Shown here in pieces: positions 1-8,462 of a stretch of DNA of 64,000 nucleotides. Position 1 is the stretch's first letter. The number at the start of each line of letters is the position of its first letter. The notes beneath the pieces are model-generated. The model worked only from the letters and a program-made list of their open reading frames with translations. It searched no databases and was not told where the DNA came from. The translations under genes were made by a program, and so were the position numbers. Origin of the DNA: Mariprofundus ferrooxydans PV-1 (GTDB lineage Bacteria > Pseudomonadota > Zetaproteobacteria > Mariprofundales > Mariprofundaceae); contig NZ_DS022294.1 in the NCBI RefSeq assembly GCF_000153765.1, positions 231,188 to 295,187 of the forward strand, written 5' to 3'.

Positions 1-1
1 C

Positions 2-430
2 ATCCCGCGCCGCCACCTGCCCAAGGTACTGCGCCGCATCGGCGAGCTCTCGAAGGAGTTCGGCCTGCCGGTGGCCAACGTGTTTCACGCCGGAGATGGC
101 AACCTGCACCCGTTGATCCTGTACGATGCAAACATCTCCGACGAACTGGCCCGCGCCGAGACCTTCGGCGGAAAGATTCTCGAGCTATGCGTAGAGGTGG
201 GCGGCAGCATCACCGGCGAACACGGCGTGGGCATGGAGAAGATCGACCAGATGTGCGTGCAATTCGAAAGCGCCGAACTCAGTCAGTTCCACGCCATCAA
301 GCACGCCTTCGATCCCGACGCGCTGCTCAACCCGGGCAAGGCGGTGCCGACCCTGCACCGTTGTGCCGAGTTCGGCGCCATGCACGTGCACGCAGGGCAA
401 CTCCCATTCCCCGAACTGGAGCGCTTCTGA
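2..430 (+). CDS. glcD: Glycolate oxidase FAD-linked subunit GlcD, C-terminal part
   Basis: The frame is open from the left edge of the window, so only the C-terminal ~142 residues are present. It carries the FAD-oxidase C-terminal signatures HAGDGNLHP and GEHGVG, followed by the family ending 'DPDALLNPGK'. GlcD is the FAD subunit that oxidises glycolate to glyoxylate at the inner membrane together with GlcE and GlcF, both of which follow directly. The stop TGA overlaps the ATG of the next gene (TGATG), indicating translational coupling. Assignment is firm from the motifs and the gene order; the N-terminal PCMH FAD domain lies outside the window. Confidence 0.93.
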   Translation: MPRRHLPKVLRRIGELSKEFGLPVANVFHAGDGNLHPLILYDANISDELARAETFGGKILELCVEVGGSITGEHGVGMEKIDQMCVQFESAELSQFHAIKHAFDPDALLNPGKAVPTLHRCAEFGAMHVHAGQLPFPELERF

Positions 431-1494
431 TGCAGGCGGATCGCAGCAACGAACTTCGTGAACATGTGGCCGAGGCTTATGCGAGACAGACCCCGCTGTG
501 CATCACGAGTAGCGGCAGCAAGGCCGGCCTCGGCCGGCCGGTCAATGCAGCCCAGCTCGAGGTAGCAGCACACCGCGGGGTGACCCACCATGAGCCGACT
601 GAACTGGTGCTGACCGCACGCGCCGGCACCCCACTGGCCGAGATCGAACAACTGCTGGCCGCACACGACCAGATGCTGCCCTTCGAACCTCCACACCTGG
701 GTGAATCCGCAACACTGGGTGGCAGCATTGCCTGCAACCTGTCCGGCCCTCGCCGGCCTTACACCGGGGCTGTGCGCGACTTCGTGCTGGGCTGTCGCAT
801 CATTAACGGCAAGGGCGAGGTGCTGCATTTCGGCGGCGAGGTAATGAAGAATGTCGCCGGCTACGATGCCTCGCGCCTGATGGCCGGCGCTCAGGGCACG
901 CTGGGCGTACTGCTCGACATCAGCCTGAAGGTGCTTCCCGTACCGGCCTGCGAGATGACCATGGTGTGCTCGTGCAGTGCCGCTGAGGCCTTGCAGCAAA
1001 TGAACCGGCTGGCCGGCCAACCACTGCCATTGTCCGCCTCGGCCTGGGTGGAGGGCGTGTTGTACCTGCGCTTTTCCGGCAGCGACAGCGCCATGCTCGC
1101 CATCCCCGGGCGCGTACCCGGCGAGGTGCTGGGCAACGCGGAGGCACGCAGCTTCTGGCTCGAACTGCGTGAGCGGCAACTGCCCTTCTTCATGGCCAGC
1201 GGTGTGTGGCGCATCGCCCTGCCGCAGGCGGCGGCACAGCCCTCCATCGCCGGGCGCTGGCTGCTCGAATGGGGCGGAGCACAACGCTGGCTACACAGCG
1301 ATGCCCCGGTGGATAAGGTCCAGACCGCGGCCGCAGCACTCGGCGGCCATGCCACGCTGCTGCGCCGCGGGGAACATCCCCGCGCCCTGTTGCACCCGCT
1401 TGCGCCGGAGCTGATGCACGTGCACCGGCGGCTGAAACAGGCATTCGACCCGGCCGGCATCCTCAATCCCGGCCGCCTGTACGAGGGGCTGTAA
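430..1494 (+). CDS. glcE: Glycolate oxidase FAD-binding subunit GlcE
   Basis: 354 residues, the usual GlcE size. The FAD-binding PCMH domain is visible near the N-terminus: a SSGSKAGLGRP loop at about residue 20, then GESATLGGSIACNLSGP and NVAGYDASRLMAGAQGTLG. The C-terminus ends in the GlcD/GlcE-type 'FDPAGILNPGRL'. The ATG at 430 was chosen because it overlaps the glcD stop; the frame is open further upstream, but that part lies inside glcD. The protein is a subunit of the membrane-associated glycolate oxidase complex. The TAA stop overlaps the glcF ATG by one base, so glcDEF reads as one coupled operon. Confidence 0.93.
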   Translation: MQADRSNELREHVAEAYARQTPLCITSSGSKAGLGRPVNAAQLEVAAHRGVTHHEPTELVLTARAGTPLAEIEQLLAAHDQMLPFEPPHLGESATLGGSIACNLSGPRRPYTGAVRDFVLGCRIINGKGEVLHFGGEVMKNVAGYDASRLMAGAQGTLGVLLDISLKVLPVPACEMTMVCSCSAAEALQQMNRLAGQPLPLSASAWVEGVLYLRFSGSDSAMLAIPGRVPGEVLGNAEARSFWLELRERQLPFFMASGVWRIALPQAAAQPSIAGRWLLEWGGAQRWLHSDAPVDKVQTAAAALGGHATLLRRGEHPRALLHPLAPELMHVHRRLKQAFDPAGILNPGRLYEGL

Positions 1495-2702
1495 TGCAGA
1501 CCCGGATCAGCGATGCCTTTCGTGACACGCCCGAGGGGCTCGAGGCCGATGCCATCCTGCGCTCCTGCGTGCACTGCGGCTTCTGCACCGCCACCTGTCC
1601 GACCTACCAGTTGCTGGGTGACGAGCTCGACGGGCCGCGTGGCCGCATCTACCTGATCAAGCAGGTGCTGGAGGGCGGACAGGCAAGCGAGAAGACGCAG
1701 GCCCACCTGGATCGCTGCCTGACCTGCCGGGCCTGCGAAACCACATGCCCGTCGGGCGTGCAATACGGCCATCTGGTGGATATCGGGCGCACGCTGGTCG
1801 ACCGGCAGGTCGGCCGACCTATGGGTGAACGCCTGCTGCGTTGGGGATTGCGCAGGCTGGTGGCACACCGGGAACGCTTTGCCGCACTGCTCGCCGCTGG
1901 CCGCCTGTTCCGCCCCTTTCTGCCAGCCAGATGGCGCGCCCACTTGCCGGTACGGCAGGTCGCCGGCTCCTGGCCGGAAATCCGGCATGCACGCCGCATG
2001 CTGGTGCTGCAGGGCTGCGTACAGCCGTCGGCCACCCCGTTGACCAATGCCGCGGCGGCACGTGTACTCGACCGTTTGGGCATCTCGCTGCTCGCCGCCG
2101 ACGAGGCCGGCTGTTGCGGTGCAATCAGCCAGCACCTCGGGGCTACTGAGGAGGCGCGTGGCGCAGCACGGCGGAACATCGATGCCTGGTGGCCGCACAT
2201 CGAGCAGGGCGCGGAGGCCATCATCTCCACGGCCAGCGGTTGCGGCGTACTGCTCAAGGACTATGACCACCTGCTGCGCGACGATCCGGCGTATGCAGAT
2301 AAGGCCCGGCATGTGGCGCAAATGAGCCGCGATCTGATCGAGGTCCTACAGCAGGAGGATATCGACCAACTGCGCGCTGACAGAGCGGATTCCATCGCCG
2401 TGCATGCACCGTGCACCCTGCAGCACGGCCAGCAGCTACCAGGGGCCGTCGAGGCACTACTGGAAAAGGCCGGCTTCCGGCTGACCGAGGTACCCGATGC
2501 ACACCTGTGCTGTGGCTCGGCTGGCACTTACTCCCTGCTGCAGCCGGAGCTTTCAGGCAAACTTCTGGAGCAGAAGCTCGCCGCACTAAACAGCGGTGCA
2601 CCGGAGTACATCGTCACCGCCAACATCGGATGCCAGATGCATCTGGCCAGCCGCTCTGTACGTCCCGTGCTGCACTGGATCGAATTACTGGATCGTGTAT
2701 GA
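1494..2702 (+). CDS. glcF: Glycolate oxidase iron-sulfur subunit GlcF
   Basis: 402 residues. Two 4Fe-4S ferredoxin motifs lie near the N-terminus (CVHCGFCTATCPT at about residue 22 and CLTCRACETTCPSG at about 72). Two CCG cysteine-rich domains follow (GCVQPSATP with CCGAISQHLG, and HAPCTLQHGQ with CCGSAGTY). This is the architecture of GlcF, which passes electrons from GlcDE flavin to the quinone pool. The start overlaps the glcE stop. A strong intrinsic terminator lies about 65 bases downstream and closes the operon. The three glc genes look more GC-rich than the genes that follow, which could reflect transfer or simply a different base-composition class. Confidence 0.95.
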   Translation: MQTRISDAFRDTPEGLEADAILRSCVHCGFCTATCPTYQLLGDELDGPRGRIYLIKQVLEGGQASEKTQAHLDRCLTCRACETTCPSGVQYGHLVDIGRTLVDRQVGRPMGERLLRWGLRRLVAHRERFAALLAAGRLFRPFLPARWRAHLPVRQVAGSWPEIRHARRMLVLQGCVQPSATPLTNAAAARVLDRLGISLLAADEAGCCGAISQHLGATEEARGAARRNIDAWWPHIEQGAEAIISTASGCGVLLKDYDHLLRDDPAYADKARHVAQMSRDLIEVLQQEDIDQLRADRADSIAVHAPCTLQHGQQLPGAVEALLEKAGFRLTEVPDAHLCCGSAGTYSLLQPELSGKLLEQKLAALNSGAPEYIVTANIGCQMHLASRSVRPVLHWIELLDRV

Positions 2703-2766
2703 GGCTTGCAGGCGCAAGCACGTTCAAGCTGAAGCTTGTCAGACCCGGCCGCCGCAACCAAACATA

Positions 2767-2800
2767 AGGCCCTGACGCACTGCGTTCAGGGCCTTTTTTA
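2767..2800 (+). terminator. Rho-independent terminator after glcF
   Basis: An inverted repeat (GGCCCTGA/TCAGGGCC with inner CGCA/TGCG) is followed by a run of T. It lies about 65 bases after the glcF stop and fits as the end of the glcDEF transcript. Confidence 0.85.
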
Positions 2801-2887
2801 TTGTTTAAAATCGTAGACAACAACCGACATATCACCCCCGGCAGCACCGATGCGCGGTATTGCGCCAGCACCGGTTTATCATACTGG

Positions 2888-2916
2888 TTGTATCTGTGGA
2901 GAGTGCCTGCTAGAAA
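2888..2916 (+). promoter_or_regulatory. Possible sigma-70 promoter for tRNA-Val
   Basis: TTGTAT and TAGAAA are separated by 17 bases and end about 19 bases before the tRNA. The following GCGC-rich stretch resembles a stringent-control discriminator. The hexamers are imperfect, so this is a weak prediction. Confidence 0.35.
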
Positions 2917-2935
2917 GCGCGCCCCACAGAAAACC

Positions 2936-3010
2936 GGGCGATTAGCTCAGCGGGAGAGCACTGCCTTCACACGGCAGGGGTCGCAGGTTCGAACCCTGCA
3001 TCGCCCACCA
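2936..3010 (+). tRNA. tRNA-Val (anticodon CAC)
   Basis: A cloverleaf can be drawn by eye. The acceptor stem GGGCGAT pairs with ATCGCCC, and the discriminator A and CCA are encoded. The anticodon stem CTGCC/GGCAG encloses the loop TTCACAC, giving anticodon CAC (reads GUG, Val). The T arm is GCAGGTTCGAACCCTGC. It stands alone between the glc terminator and its own terminator. Confidence 0.95.
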
Positions 3011-3036
3011 TACATATTGATAAAGACTAAACGTTA

Positions 3037-3067
3037 AGGCTGCCAATATTGGCAGCTTTTTCTTTTT
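3037..3067 (+). terminator. Terminator after tRNA-Val
   Basis: The perfect inverted repeat GCTGCCAATATTGGCAGC is followed by TTTTTCTTTTT. It starts about 28 bases after the tRNA. Confidence 0.85.
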
Positions 3068-3090
3068 CCCGGCACTTCCCGACCACCAGG

Positions 3091-3519
3091 TCATGCCTCA
3101 GACCTGTTCAGGCAACATTGCAGCCTCTCCGCCAGATTTTGCAACTGCGTCAGAGCCAACTCATACTCACTTTCTAACCGACCATACTCCGTCGCCATCT
3201 CTTCGTGCCGGACAGCAGCCTTATGGTAGATCCGTTCCAACTCTGCGACACGCTCTCCATCACCCCCGGCAGATAGTGATGCAAAGCTGCGGGCAAGCTT
3301 CTCAAGCAGCTGTTTATGATCCATCACCATGCCATGAAACTGATCCAGCTTGGCACGATGCCCCGGCAAGGCTGCCTCCAGTTCAAAGATAATACCCACG
3401 ACCTTGTGTTCGCAGGATTGCCAATGCTGTAAATCATCCAGCCACGCCTGATGCTCGCTATACCATCGCTCGAAATCTTTCTCGCACGCTGTCAGGTTTA
3501 TTTCACTTCCATCACTCAT
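3091..3519 (-). CDS. Hypothetical coiled-coil protein encoded downstream of PEP synthase
   Basis: 142 residues from the ATG at 3519, which overlaps the 3' end of the PEP synthase gene by 8 bases, so the two are probably translated together. I do not recognise a family. The protein is mostly charged and helical, with a heptad-rich stretch of roughly residues 60-135 that looks like a coiled coil. There is no signal peptide or membrane segment. An in-frame extension upstream of 3519 would lie inside ppsA and is unlikely. A role connected with PEP synthase is suggested only by the overlap. Confidence 0.6.
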   Translation of the reverse strand: MSDGSEINLTACEKDFERWYSEHQAWLDDLQHWQSCEHKVVGIIFELEAALPGHRAKLDQFHGMVMDHKQLLEKLARSFASLSAGGDGERVAELERIYHKAAVRHEEMATEYGRLESEYELALTQLQNLAERLQCCLNRSEA

Positions 3520-5950
3520 TTGTTGCTCCCGGCTTCCTGACCAAAGCCTCTTCCAACGCCAACACATGCCGTATCGATGTCAGGACCGTATCCGGATTCA
3601 GGCTGATGGAATCGATACCGATACTCACCAAAAATTCGGCCATCTCCGGATAATCTGACGGTGCCTGGCCGCAGATGCCGGAGTGCCTGCCGTTACGTTT
3701 GGCTCCCTCCACGGCCATACGGATCATGCTCAGTACACCTGCGTCCCGCTCATCAAAATCAAAAGCAACGATCTCCGAATCGCGATCCACGCCCAGTGTC
3801 AGCTGGGTCAGATCATTGGAGCCGATGGAGATGCCGTCGAACAGTTCTGTAAAGGCGTCAATCTGAATCACATTGTTGGGGATCTCGCACATCACATAGA
3901 CCTCCAGCCCGTTCTCGCCGCGCGTTAAACCGTGCGCCGCCATCGCAGCGAGTACCCGCTCCCCCTCCTCCACCCTGCGGCAGAAGGGAATCATCAGCTT
4001 GACGTTGCCAAAGCCCATCTCATCACGCACCCGCTTCATCGCGGCACACTCCAGTGCAAAGCCATCGGCATAGGCCGGGTGCACATAGCGGGAGGCTCCA
4101 CGGAACCCGATCATCGGGTTATCTTCCTGCGGCTCAAATCCGCTGCCTCCCAGCAGCGTGGCATACTCATTACTCTTGAAGTCGGACATGCGCACGATAC
4201 AGGGGCTGGGGTAAACCGATGCGGCAATCGTTGCCACGCCCTCGGAGAGGGTACGGACAAAGAAGTCCTCTGGAGAGTCAAAAGGTGTACTCATGGCAGC
4301 GATCTGCCGGCGCGTGGCATCATCCAGCTGCTCAGGATGGCAGATCGCCATCGGGTGAGCCTTGATAAACTGGTTGATAATGAACTCAAGACGGGCCAGA
4401 CCGACCCCGTCCACAGGCAGCGAAGCAAAGCTGAATGCCCTGTCCGGATCACCCAGATTCATCATGATCTGCGTATGCGGATGACCCAGCCCCCCCAGAT
4501 CCGTCTGTTCAATGGTAAAGGGTAACTCGCCTGCATAAACTACACCCGTCTCGCCCTCAGCGCAGCAGATGGTGACATCCTGCCCGTCGGACAGCGACTC
4601 TGTCGCATTGCCCACGCCGACAATAGCCGGCACCCCCAGCTCCCGCGCTACAATCGCCGCATGACAGGTCCTCCCGCCTCTGTTGGTGACAATCGCTGAG
4701 GCCCGCTTCATCACCGGCTCCCAGTCGGGGCTTGTGGTATCGGCTACCAACACTTCACCACTCTGGAATGTCGAGAGCAGGCTGGCATCATCAATCACCC
4801 GCACACGCCCGACCCCGATGCGCTCACCCACGGCTCTCCCCTGAGCCAACACTGTGCCGTGCTGCTGCAGATGATAAATCTCCAGCATATTGGCCTGTCG
4901 ATGCGATGCGACCGTTTCCGGTCGTGCCTGCACCATATACAGGTAACCATCGACACCATCTTTCGCCCACTCCATATCCATGGGCCGGGTATGCCCGGCC
5001 TGAGCCGAATAGTGCGCTTCGACCTTGATCGCATAATCGGCCAGCGTCATGATATCCTCATCCGTTATACAGAATCGGGATTGCTCGACAGTGCTCGTAT
5101 CCACATTACCGATATGACCGCCGGCAGAACCGCCGGCAGCATCGATATACACCATCTTTTTCTTTTTACTGCCAAGCTGTCGCTTGAGTACGGTGCGATA
5201 GCCCTTGCTGAACGTCGGCTTATGCACATAAAAACTGTCCGGATCGATCGTACCCTGCACGATATTTTCACCCAGCCCCCAGGCCGCATTGATAAATACC
5301 ACATCATTGAAACCCGTTTCGGTATCCAGCGAAAACATCACACCGCTGGTACTGATATCGCTACGCACCATCTTCATCACCACCACGGAGAGATAGACCT
5401 TCGACCAGTCAAAATCGTTGTCATATTTATAGTGGATCGAGCGGTCGGTGAAATTGGATGCCAGACAGCGCTTGTAAGCCTCAATCAAGCCATCTGCCCC
5501 GCTGATATTCAGATAGGATTCATTCTGGCCGGCAAACGAAGCTTCGGGCGAATCTTCCGCCGTTGCCGATGAGCGCACCGCCAGCGACAGATCCTCGCCG
5601 TACTCGGCTGTAAGCTTTGCATAGGCGGCCACAATCTCGGCACGCAGTGTACCCGGCAGCTCGCATGCGTAGACAATCTCCCGGGCCCTGCTGCCACGCA
5701 GCTGCAGATCCTCAACATCATCGGGATCCAGTCCGTCGAGCAGATCGTGCAACGCCTGCCAGGCGCCTGCATGCGTCAGCGCATCACGATAGGCCGTCGC
5801 CGTAATGGCGAAACCGTTCGGCACGCGCACACCGGCAGATGAGAGGTGCTGATACATCTCGCCGAGACTGGCATTTTTGCCACCCACCTCCGGCACATCT
5901 GTAAGACTGATCTCATCAAACCAGCGGATGTAATCCGGCCTGTTGTCCAT
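3512..5950 (-). CDS. ppsA: Phosphoenolpyruvate synthase
   Basis: 812 residues from the ATG at 5950, close to the usual ~790. It converts pyruvate, ATP and water to PEP, AMP and phosphate (gluconeogenesis). Domains in order: PPDK N-terminal ATP-binding domain (GGKNASLGEM near residue 20), a central phosphohistidine domain with the catalytic His in GGRTCHAAIVARELGVPAIVG, and a C-terminal TIM-barrel PEP/pyruvate domain (MIPFCRR, GSNDLTQLTLGVDRDS). The start at 5950 is preceded by AAGGAG at a spacing of 6; the open frame runs upstream to 6061 without a better site. It is divergent from the adenine deaminase gene, so the 5951-6141 gap should hold promoters for both. Confidence 0.95.
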   Translation of the reverse strand: MDNRPDYIRWFDEISLTDVPEVGGKNASLGEMYQHLSSAGVRVPNGFAITATAYRDALTHAGAWQALHDLLDGLDPDDVEDLQLRGSRAREIVYACELPGTLRAEIVAAYAKLTAEYGEDLSLAVRSSATAEDSPEASFAGQNESYLNISGADGLIEAYKRCLASNFTDRSIHYKYDNDFDWSKVYLSVVVMKMVRSDISTSGVMFSLDTETGFNDVVFINAAWGLGENIVQGTIDPDSFYVHKPTFSKGYRTVLKRQLGSKKKKMVYIDAAGGSAGGHIGNVDTSTVEQSRFCITDEDIMTLADYAIKVEAHYSAQAGHTRPMDMEWAKDGVDGYLYMVQARPETVASHRQANMLEIYHLQQHGTVLAQGRAVGERIGVGRVRVIDDASLLSTFQSGEVLVADTTSPDWEPVMKRASAIVTNRGGRTCHAAIVARELGVPAIVGVGNATESLSDGQDVTICCAEGETGVVYAGELPFTIEQTDLGGLGHPHTQIMMNLGDPDRAFSFASLPVDGVGLARLEFIINQFIKAHPMAICHPEQLDDATRRQIAAMSTPFDSPEDFFVRTLSEGVATIAASVYPSPCIVRMSDFKSNEYATLLGGSGFEPQEDNPMIGFRGASRYVHPAYADGFALECAAMKRVRDEMGFGNVKLMIPFCRRVEEGERVLAAMAAHGLTRGENGLEVYVMCEIPNNVIQIDAFTELFDGISIGSNDLTQLTLGVDRDSEIVAFDFDERDAGVLSMIRMAVEGAKRNGRHSGICGQAPSDYPEMAEFLVSIGIDSISLNPDTVLTSIRHVLALEEALVRKPGATNE

Positions 5951-6141
5951 CACCATCTCCTTTTCCAATTCCTCATCCGTTACAGCCATGACCTGCTTCG
6001 GCATACCCGGACAGCATAGCAGGTTTGACAACATTTTGCTGCGGCCATTCTGCGATGCCAAATTGCGCAGTTTTCACCCATACAGATGGTCGGCACCTGT
6101 TTAATATGCTACTATTAGTTGCACGTGCGGAGGATCCAGAC

Positions 6142-7811
6142 ATGGAGCAGAGCAGCCGAAATCAGCTCATCAGGGGGCAGGTGGTCGACCTGGTTGCAGG
6201 CCGGGTATTTCCGGGCAGCATCGAGGTGGTTGATGGCCGCATCAATGCCGTCAACCACAGCGACAGCGCACCCGATCAATACATCGTACCCGGACTGGTT
6301 GATGCCCATATCCATATCGAAAGCTCAATGCTGCCACCATCCGAATTTGCCCGTCTGGCCTCACCCCACGGCACAGTAGCCACCGTTTCAGACCCACACG
6401 AGATTGCCAACGTGCTGGGGGTGGAGGGTATACGTTTCATGATCGAAAACGGCGGGAAAGTGCCGTTGAAATTTTATTTCGGCGCCCCTCATGCGTGCCT
6501 GCAACAGGATTTGAAACTGCCGGTGCATCGCTGCCTGCCGATGCTATTGCCCGGCTGCTGCAACAACCGGAGATCAGTTTTCTCAGTGAGATGATGAATT
6601 ATCCGGGTGTGATTGCAGGCGATGATGAGGTCATGAAAAAAATCCGGCTGGCACAGCAGCATCACAAACCGGTCGATGGCCATGCACCGGGACTGCGCGG
6701 GGAGGCGGCCGCAGCATATGCACAGGCCGGTATTACTACCGACCATGAGTGCATCACCATTGAAGAGGCGCGCGGGAAGATCGCCCTTGGCATGCATATC
6801 CTGATTCGGGAAGGCTCAGCCGCTAAAAACTTCGCGGCTCTGGCTCCGTTGATTACGGAGCATCCTGCCAGCTGCATGTTCTGCAGCGATGATCTACACC
6901 CTGATGATCTCGTGCGCGGTCATATCAACCTGCTGGTCAGCAGAGCCATCAAACTGGGTTATGACCCGGTCGCCGTACTGCGCTGCGCAAGTCTCAATCC
7001 CGTGCGCCATTACAAACTGGATGTCGGCATGCTGCAGCCGGGTGATGCAGCGGATTTTCTGCTGGTGGATAACCTGCATGACTTTCATATCCACTCCACC
7101 TGGATTAACGGCATCATGGTTGCCGAGCATGGCCGCAGCCTGATTCCCCGTTGCCACCCGCTGCCGATCAATCGCTTTGGCACCAGCGCAAAATCCCCGA
7201 CCGATTTCCGCGTGCCAGCCGCAGGCAGTACCATCCGAGTGATCGAGGCTGCGGAAAACCAGTTGGTGACCGGCAGCGCTATCGCCACAGCGCGTATTGC
7301 AGATCATGCAGTAGTCGCCGATACCGACCGCGACCTGCTTAAAATCGCCGTCGTCAACCGCTATCGCGATGCCACACCGGCCACGGCATTTATCAGAGGT
7401 TTCGGACTGCAGCGGGGCGCCATCGCCTCGAGTGTTGCGCACGATTCACACAATATCATTGCCGTCGGCACAAGCGATGAGCAGATTTGCCGAGCGGTAA
7501 ACCTGCTCATCGCCGAGCAGGGCGGCATATCCGCCACATGCGCGGATGAATCCATGCTTGTACCGCTACCCATCGCAGGGTTGATGAGCGATCAGGATGG
7601 TTATCAGCTTGCGCAGCATTATGCCGACATCAACCGCTTTGTCCGTCAGCTCGGCGGCCCGATGCAGGCGCCGTTTATGACCCTCTCCTTCATGGCCCTG
7701 CTGGTGATTCCCAGCCTTAAGCTGAGCGATCAGGGACTGTTTGATGGTGAGACATTTTCTTTCACATCGTTATTCATCGCGGAGGCAGATACGCATGCAG
7801 CAGCAACTTGA
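6142..7811 (+). pseudogene. ade: Adenine deaminase, interrupted by a frameshift
   Basis: Two overlapping frames together give a complete adenine deaminase (adenine to hypoxanthine plus ammonia). The first frame, from ATG 6142 (GGAGG 8 bases upstream), holds the metal-binding DAHIHIESSM and runs correctly to FYFGAP near 6488. The family continuation, S-C-V-P-A-T-G-F-E-T-A-G, is found in another frame from about 6489 and continues to the normal C-terminus (DGHAPGLRG, TDHECITIEEA, CSDDLHPDDLVRGH). The break coincides with the C4 run at 6485-6488; one extra C restores the frame. It is either a recent inactivating deletion or a homopolymer sequencing error. The 3' end overlaps the hpt start by 17 bases, consistent with a purine-salvage operon. 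Confidence 0.88.
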
Positions 7812-8343
7812 AGAGATCAGACTTATTGAAGCGAGTGCCGAGCTGCTCTATTCGCAAGCGGAAGTGGAGGCATCGCTGGATCGCATGGCAGATGAAATCA
7901 CCGCCCGTCTTGCCGGGTCTCACCCCGTCGTACTCTGCGTCATGGTCGGCGGGCTTGTTACCTGCGGTAAACTGCTGACCCGGCTGCACTTCCCGCTGCA
8001 GGTGGATTATATCCACGTCAGTCGCTATCAAGACCGGACCCATGGCGGCGATATCGCCTGGCTGGGCAGACAGCCGGAAAACCTGGCCGGACGCAATATA
8101 CTGATTGTCGATGATATTCTCGATCAGGGTTATACCATGCAGGCGATCGTGGATTTCTGTTATCAGGAGAAAGCCGCACAGGTACTGACATCGGTACTGC
8201 TCGACAAGCCAGCCGCCCGCAAGGCGGAGATCAGCCCGGATTTTGCCGGCTTCTCTGTGGCTGACCGCTACGTATTCGGCTGCGGCATGGATTACAAATC
8301 GTTCCTGCGCAATGCTCCCGGCATCTATGCTGTGATGCCCTGA
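7795..8343 (+). CDS. hpt: Hypoxanthine (-guanine) phosphoribosyltransferase
   Basis: 182 residues, typical of short proteobacterial HPRT/HGPRT. The PRPP-binding motif ILIVDDILDQGYTM lies near residue 100, and the type I PRTase core (VVLCVMVGGLVTCGKLL, VDYIHVSRYQ) is intact. It converts hypoxanthine and possibly guanine to the nucleotide. ATG 7795 is preceded by GGAGG; it overlaps the end of ade, whose product is the substrate here. The two form an adenine-to-IMP salvage route. Confidence 0.9.
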   Translation: MQQQLEEIRLIEASAELLYSQAEVEASLDRMADEITARLAGSHPVVLCVMVGGLVTCGKLLTRLHFPLQVDYIHVSRYQDRTHGGDIAWLGRQPENLAGRNILIVDDILDQGYTMQAIVDFCYQEKAAQVLTSVLLDKPAARKAEISPDFAGFSVADRYVFGCGMDYKSFLRNAPGIYAVMP

Positions 8344-8462
8344 CCCCGGTCTCCGTTCATCAGTCGGAGGCTGCAGTCACCTCCTGAAACAACACCTGAC
8401 GACAAACGGCCATCTTTTGCCTATCATGCGCGACCTTTGACATGATGATCTGGAGTATGACT

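Noticed and set aside
4859..5572. A 237-codon open frame opposite PEP synthase.
   Set aside because: It lies entirely antisense to a well-conserved gene, shows no family pattern and has no ribosome binding site; it is a by-product of codon bias in ppsA.
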